Below, piece after piece: positions 5,848-8,953 of a DNA stretch of 8,953 nucleotides (the stretch's first letter is position 1; each line of letters opens with the position of its first letter). Source of the DNA: Bacillota bacterium (GTDB lineage: Bacteria; Bacillota; Clostridia; Lachnospirales; Lachnospiraceae); contig JAGFXQ010000248.1 of the NCBI GenBank assembly GCA_017861355.1, forward strand, positions 1-8,953, written 5' to 3'. The notes beneath the pieces were generated by a model. That model saw only the letters and a list, made by a program, of their open reading frames with translations. It was not told the DNA's origin and did not search any database. The position numbers were made by a program, and so were the translations under genes.

Positions 5848-6435
5848 ATGAAGAAAGCAAAAAATCGAACGGCATCTACGGTTGCAACTATGTTGGTGAT
5901 AGCGTTGGCTATTCTTTCTTTCTATTTTTATTGGTCTTATCGCACAAAGCCTCTGGAAGAAACTTCACCAGAGAATATGACCGAGATTCAGAAGCTTCTG
6001 AATAAAGATTTGAATCAAAATTATCCTGAGACCGCAAGAGAAGTGACGAAACTGTTCGGAAATATGATGAAGAATCTATATGATAACAATTCGGACGAAG
6101 AAATCGAAGCTTTGGCTTTAAAGATCAGGGAATTGTATGACGAGGAATTTCTGGTGGCCAATCCGGAAGATAGTTATCTGCAGAATCTCTATTCTGATAT
6201 AGCATCCTGGAAAGAGGCAAACCGCAGAATATCGAACTATAATCTGGTTGATTCGGATATGGTGGAAGAACAGGAACTGGAGGGTGTCAAGTATACCGTG
6301 ATCTATCTGGCATTCACCATTCAGGAGAATGGAAAATTCACCGAGACCTGGAAGATGATGTTACGACAGGATAAGGAGAAAAAATGGAAGATCCTAGGCT
6401 GGCAGGTAGTACCATCGGACACTCAGACAAACTAG
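5848..6435 (+). CDS. Membrane-anchored extracytoplasmic protein of unknown function
   Basis: I do not recognise a characterised family for this 195-aa protein. A short basic N-terminus (MKKAKNR) precedes one hydrophobic segment at about residues 11-31, without a lipobox cysteine or clear signal peptidase site. It is therefore probably a single-pass anchor with the rest outside the membrane. The remainder is acidic and helical (about 40-130), followed by a likely beta-rich end (VKYTVIYLAFTIQ, FTETWKMMLRQ, KWKILGWQVV) that looks like the last strands of an NTF2-like or Tim44-like fold. That fold idea is inference only. The start is well set: AAGGAGG (5834-5840) lies 7 bases before the ATG. It sits 24 bases after rnz and 15 bases before tsaD, so it is almost certainly co-transcribed with both. 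Domain-of-unknown-function families of this shape occur in Lachnospiraceae, but I cannot confirm which one. Confidence 0.85.
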   Translation: MKKAKNRTASTVATMLVIALAILSFYFYWSYRTKPLEETSPENMTEIQKLLNKDLNQNYPETAREVTKLFGNMMKNLYDNNSDEEIEALALKIRELYDEEFLVANPEDSYLQNLYSDIASWKEANRRISNYNLVDSDMVEEQELEGVKYTVIYLAFTIQENGKFTETWKMMLRQDKEKKWKILGWQVVPSDTQTN

Positions 6436-6450
6436 GGGAATGGAGATTTT

Positions 6451-7473
6451 ATGAATAAGGATATTTTAATATTGGCAATCGAGACCTCTTGTGATGAAAC
6501 TGCGGCAGCAGTTGTAAAGAATGGCAGAGAGGTCCTCTCTAATATAATATTTTCACAGATAGAATTACACAAGCTTTATGGAGGAGTCGTTCCTGAGATC
6601 GCATCCAGAAAGCATATAGAGAAAATTAATCAAGTGATTGAAGAATCAATAACTACAGCAGGTGTAACGTTGCAGGATATCGATGCCATCGGTGTGACCT
6701 ATGGACCGGGATTGGTTGGCGCTCTTTTGGTCGGTGTTGCTGAGGCGAAGGCAATCAGCTTTGCTACAGGTAAGCCGTTAGTTGGAGTGCATCATATTGA
6801 GGGACATGTTTCGGCGAACTACATTGAGAATAAAGATTTGGAACCACCGTTTTTGTGTCTGATTGTATCCGGTGGACATACCCATCTGGTACTGGTGAAG
6901 GAGTATGGAAGATATGAGATTATCGGACGAACCAGGGATGATGCTGCCGGTGAAGCCTTTGATAAGGTTGCCAGAGCAATTGGACTTGGATACCCGGGCG
7001 GGCCGAAGATAGATAAACTATCGAAGGAGGGAAATAAATCAGCCATTGCATTTCCCAGAGCTCATATCGAAGGTGCTCCCTATGATTTTAGTTTCAGCGG
7101 TGTGAAATCAGCAGTTCTCAATCATATTAATTCTTGCGAGATGAAGCAGGAGGAGATAAACCGGGCAGATGTTGCAGCGTCCTTTCAAGAAGCAGTGATT
7201 GATGTTCTGGTCACGAGGACGATGCAGGCAGCGAAGGATTATGGCATGAAGCAGGTGGCAATTGCCGGAGGTGTGGCTGCGAATTCTTCATTACTGGAAG
7301 CAATGATGAAGGCTTGTGCGGATCATGAGCTGTCCTTTTTCCATCCATCCACCATTCTTTGCACGGATAATGCAGCGATGATTGGTGCAGCAGCTTATTA
7401 TGAATATATCCAGGGAGCCAGAGCGGGTCTTGATCTGAATGCAGTTCCGAATCTGAAAATCGGAGAGCGTTAG
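6451..7473 (+). CDS. tsaD: tRNA N6-adenosine threonylcarbamoyltransferase TsaD
   Basis: TsaD is the catalytic subunit that transfers threonylcarbamoyl from its adenylate to A37 of tRNAs reading ANN codons, acting with TsaB and TsaE. The 340-aa protein is full length. It shows AIETSCDETAAAVV near the start, the GGVVPEIASRKH block (44-55), and GPGLVGALLVG (85-95). The metal site HHIEGH has His115 and His119 as the expected ligands, and Asp306 in TDNAAMIG is the third. Also present are SGGHTHLV, DDAAGEAFDKVARAIGLGYP and IAGGVAANSSL. A GGAG (6442-6445) lies 5 bases before the ATG. Unlike the compact tsaE-tsaB-rimI-tsaD clusters of many Firmicutes, tsaD here is about 2 kb away behind a strong terminator and depends on the rnz-side promoter. 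Every key residue I checked is present. Confidence 0.97.
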   Translation: MNKDILILAIETSCDETAAAVVKNGREVLSNIIFSQIELHKLYGGVVPEIASRKHIEKINQVIEESITTAGVTLQDIDAIGVTYGPGLVGALLVGVAEAKAISFATGKPLVGVHHIEGHVSANYIENKDLEPPFLCLIVSGGHTHLVLVKEYGRYEIIGRTRDDAAGEAFDKVARAIGLGYPGGPKIDKLSKEGNKSAIAFPRAHIEGAPYDFSFSGVKSAVLNHINSCEMKQEEINRADVAASFQEAVIDVLVTRTMQAAKDYGMKQVAIAGGVAANSSLLEAMMKACADHELSFFHPSTILCTDNAAMIGAAAYYEYIQGARAGLDLNAVPNLKIGER

Positions 7474-7521
7474 TAGAGATAATAATATAGATAGTAATGA
7501 TAATAATAGAGAGTTCTAACT

Positions 7522-7549
7522 GCAAAAAGCACGATGACGTGCTTTTTGC
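7522..7549 (+). terminator. Intrinsic terminator between tsaD and ispD
   Basis: GCAAAAAGCACG (7522-7533) pairs perfectly with CGTGCTTTTTGC (7538-7549) around an ATGA loop. The GC-rich core GCACG/CGTGC is flanked by A5 and T5, the form of a bidirectional terminator. It lies 28 bases before ispD, with no obvious promoter between. The bases before it (7474-7512) are a short degenerate GAT/AAT-rich run without other features. Confidence 0.85.
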
Positions 7550-7576
7550 TGAGTTAAGATACATACGGAGGGCACT

Positions 7577-8275
7577 ATGAAAAAAGTAACCGCGATTGTA
7601 CTGGCAGCAGGTCAGGGAAAACGTATGAATTCAGCTGTTGCAAAACAGTTTCTTATATTATGTGATAAACCGGTGATCTACTATAGCTTAAAAGCTTTTG
7701 AAGAAAGTATGGTTAACGAGATCATTCTTGTGACCGGAGAAGGCCAGGTGGATTATTGCAGGAAAGAGATTGTCGAGTCATATCATATTACTAAGGTTAG
7801 TAAGATTATAGAAGGTGGTAAAGAACGATATGATTCGGTTTATGCTGCACTCAAAAATACGGATCAGGCAGACTATGTACTGATTCATGACGGTGCAAGA
7901 CCTTTTATCTCGGCAGATCAGATTAATCGAATGATAGATAGTGTGAGAGAATATAGTGCATGTATTCTGGGAATGCCGGTGAAGGAGACAATTAAGGTAG
8001 TAGATGCGGAAGGGGATATTACTGCGACTCCGGATCGGAATACTCTATGGGCGGCCCAGACACCACAAGGATTTGAGTTCGGTTCAATCCGGAAAGCATA
8101 TGAGATGTTTTATCGGAGGAAGGATGAAGTGAGTATCACGATCACCGATGATGCCATGATATATGAAATGTTCCTTCAGAAGCCGGTTAAAATGCTGCGG
8201 GGAGATTATAATAATATAAAGATTACTACCCCGGAGGACCTATTCCTTGCAGAAGAGATAATTAGACGGAAGTAA
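7577..8275 (+). CDS. ispD: 2-C-methyl-D-erythritol 4-phosphate cytidylyltransferase IspD
   Basis: IspD catalyses the third step of the MEP isoprenoid pathway, joining CTP and methylerythritol phosphate to give CDP-methylerythritol plus pyrophosphate in the cytosol. The 232-aa protein is of normal length. It has the nucleotide-binding loop LAAGQGKRM (9-17) and Lys23 in AKQF. Further along are GGKERYDSVYAAL, HDGARPF, the TPDRNTLWAAQTPQGF block and GDYNNIKITTPEDL near the C-terminus, all expected of IspD. A GGAGGG (7567-7572) precedes the ATG by 4 bases. No ispF or other MEP gene is adjacent. The gene stands just after the tsaD terminator and I see no good promoter for it, so it may depend on incomplete termination or on a weak promoter inside the tsaD 3' end. 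No T-run terminator follows it. Confidence 0.95.
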   Translation: MKKVTAIVLAAGQGKRMNSAVAKQFLILCDKPVIYYSLKAFEESMVNEIILVTGEGQVDYCRKEIVESYHITKVSKIIEGGKERYDSVYAALKNTDQADYVLIHDGARPFISADQINRMIDSVREYSACILGMPVKETIKVVDAEGDITATPDRNTLWAAQTPQGFEFGSIRKAYEMFYRRKDEVSITITDDAMIYEMFLQKPVKMLRGDYNNIKITTPEDLFLAEEIIRRK

Positions 8276-8407
8276 ATGCCCGATTTTGAAGTGGTTGGTA
8301 TAGCGGACAACCTATATTCTTCTAATGTTACAGCGATTTGGAAAATATTATTGTGTGAAAAGAATCAAAAAGAGAAACAATTTCTTTCGTGAATAATAGA
8401 AAACCTC

Positions 8408-8436
8408 TTGACACAAGCTAATCGAGATGATACAAT
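8408..8436 (+). promoter_or_regulatory. Promoter of the serine tRNA genes
   Basis: TTGACA (8408-8413), 17 bases, TACAAT (8431-8436), with a TG at 8428-8429 making an extended -10. A-rich sequence lies just upstream. The start near 8443 gives only about 9 bases before the first tRNA. The 175 bases from ispD to here (8276-8451) contain nothing else I can support beyond a weak 38-codon open frame. Confidence 0.85.
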
Positions 8437-8451
8437 AGCAAAGCGATGTTT

Positions 8452-8537
8452 GGAGAGATGCCCGAGAGGCTTAAGGGGCTAGTCTTGAAAACTAGTGATT
8501 CCGCAAGGAACCGTGGGTTCGAATCCCACTCTCTCCG
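8452..8537 (+). tRNA. tRNA-Ser (anticodon UGA)
   Basis: Acceptor stem GGAGAGA (8452-8458) pairs with TCTCTCC (8530-8536), with discriminator G8537. The anticodon stem CTAGT/ACTAG encloses loop CTTGAAA, with anticodon TGA at 8486-8488, reading UCN codons. The long variable arm TCC-GCAA-GGA is that of a class II tRNA. The T arm is GTGGG-TTCGAAT-CCCAC. The three bases after the discriminator are TCC, so CCA is not encoded and must be added after 3' cleavage. Confidence 0.97.
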
Positions 8538-8626
8538 TCCCGAGTTTCTTTCACTAGATGTAGTTGTTGTGGAATTGTTAGACAATATAGATAGTAATTT
8601 AACACGGAAGTTTTAATCATCCTAAT

Positions 8627-8715
8627 GGAGAATTACCCAAGTGGCTGAAGGGGCTCCCCTGGAAAGGGAGTAGGTCGTTAATAGCGGCGCCAGGGTTCAA
8701 ATCCCTGATTCTCCG
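8627..8715 (+). tRNA. tRNA-Ser (anticodon GGA)
   Basis: Acceptor stem GGAGAAT (8627-8633) pairs with ATTCTCC (8708-8714), with discriminator G8715. Anticodon stem CTCCC/GGGAG encloses loop CTGGAAA, with anticodon GGA at 8661-8663, reading UCC and UCU. A long class II variable arm follows (8671-8690 region), then T arm CAGGG-TTCAAAT-CCCTG. TTC follows the discriminator, so CCA is not encoded. It probably shares the upstream tRNA promoter, 89 bases after the first tRNA. A T6 run (8722-8727) soon after may end the transcript. Confidence 0.97.
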
Positions 8716-8721
8716 TTCTAC

Positions 8722-8772
8722 TTTTTTGATAATTTTATTGATGAAAAAAACAATAAAAAATAAATTAAAAAA
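8722..8772 (+). promoter_or_regulatory. Phased A/T tracts (UP-element-like) upstream of the strong right-end promoter
   Basis: Tracts T6 (8722-8727), T4 (8733-8736), A7 (8744-8750), A6 (8755-8760) and A6 (8767-8772) recur about every 10-12 bases, close to the helical repeat, and end 4 bases before a TTGACA box. This pattern predicts intrinsically curved DNA and an UP element, as is common at stable-RNA promoters. Confidence 0.6.
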
Positions 8773-8776
8773 GTGG

Positions 8777-8805
8777 TTGACAAGTAAGAAGATGCGTGAT
8801 AAGAT
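8777..8805 (+). promoter_or_regulatory. Strong promoter, probably of an rRNA operon
   Basis: TTGACA (8777-8782), 17 bases, TAAGAT (8800-8805), with TG at 8797-8798 adding an extended -10. With the phased A tracts upstream and no protein-coding frame in the following 140 bases, this fits an rRNA promoter. Start predicted near 8812. Confidence 0.82.
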
Positions 8806-8811
8806 AGTCAA

Positions 8812-8953
8812 GCTGACGTTGAGAAACACAGTAAACTAAAGCATCACAAGCAATTGAACATTGATAATTGAACAGTGAAACAACCCTGAAAATTCTAAAA
8901 AACTCGAAGTTCCACATGGACTTCGAACAAAGAGAAATTTCATTATGATATAT
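8812..8953 (+). other. Probable rRNA operon leader, partial
   Basis: This transcribed, non-coding stretch runs off the window. It contains a near-perfect 13-base direct repeat, AATTGAACATTGA (8852-8864) and AATTGAACAGTGA (8866-8878), resembling the boxA-type antitermination sequences of Clostridia rRNA leaders and spacers. CCTGAAAATTC follows. A hairpin with TCGAAGT (8904-8910) and ACTTCGA (8920-8926) may be a processing or leader stem. The 16S gene itself is not visible, so the assignment is inference from promoter, leader motifs and adjacent tRNA genes. A leader of another strongly expressed gene is the main alternative. Confidence 0.55.

Noticed and set aside
7211..7564. 117-codon open frame on the minus strand over the end of tsaD
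   Set aside because: It overlaps tsaD and the terminator hairpin and shows no recognisable protein features.
8290..8312. Hairpin GGTTG/CAACC as an ispD terminator
   Set aside because: The stem is only five pairs and no T-run follows.
8276..8392. 38-codon open frame beginning 1 base after the ispD stop (MPDFEVVGIADN...)
   Set aside because: The ribosome binding site is weak and too close, no motif is seen, and a frame of this length is expected by chance in AT-rich DNA.
8617..8829. 70-codon open frame on the minus strand over tRNA-Ser(GGA)
   Set aside because: It is a spurious translation of the tRNA gene and the AT-rich promoter region; the typical tRNA-derived peptide is visible in it.
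1..8953. CRISPR array, insertion sequence, phage or toxin-antitoxin system
   Set aside because: No regularly spaced repeats, transposase-like frames, terminal inverted repeats with target duplications, or paired small toxin and antitoxin genes were seen.

Overview
The window is low-to-moderate GC DNA with strong Shine-Dalgarno sites and sigma-A-type promoters. It looks like a Gram-positive Clostridia chromosome, most probably Lachnospiraceae-like. This placement rests on protein character and gene content (ECF-type RibU behind an FMN riboswitch, MEP-pathway IspD, CCA-less tRNA genes, an rRNA-type leader), not on a database match. It is a mostly housekeeping region. I see no CRISPR array, insertion sequence, prophage or plasmid element.

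Layout. Positions 2-379 are the 3' end of a YdcF/SanA-like DUF218 gene. Positions 468-1440 are a complete riboflavin-uptake unit: promoter, FMN riboswitch (525-647), intrinsic terminator (673-707) and ribU starting at 769. A convergent AraC-family regulator with a GyrI-like effector domain lies on the minus strand (1574-2482), separated from ribU by a 17-bp hairpin. From about 2691 the plus strand carries tsaE, tsaB and rimI, the usual t6A and ribosomal-protein acetylation cluster. A small CxxC/CxxC protein with its own promoter follows (4542-4790), ending in a strong terminator. The 4884-5155 gap is rich in inverted repeats and holds candidate promoters for a second transcription unit: a broken RNase Z gene (5156-5823), a membrane-anchored protein of unknown function (5848-6435) and tsaD (6451-7473). 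A hairpin terminator follows tsaD, then ispD (7577-8275). The right end has a tRNA promoter, tRNA-Ser(UGA), tRNA-Ser(GGA), and a strong promoter with phased A/T tracts leading into what looks like the leader of an rRNA operon beyond the window.

How the genes work together. TsaE, TsaB and TsaD are the threonylcarbamoyl-transfer machinery that makes t6A37 on ANN-decoding tRNAs. RimI acetylates ribosomal protein S18. RNase Z would mature the 3' ends of CCA-less tRNAs. With the serine tRNAs and the rRNA leader, much of the window therefore concerns translation. RibU and IspD are unrelated cofactor and isoprenoid functions.

Most notable: rnz has lost its central segment and shifted frame, yet both tRNA genes in the window lack an encoded CCA and so are the class that normally needs RNase Z. 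Second, the AraC-family gene carries a well-placed internal ribosome binding site and ATG exactly at its domain boundary. Third, a short stop-start-coupled mini-ORF precedes tsaB. I did not find a clearly new multi-gene system.
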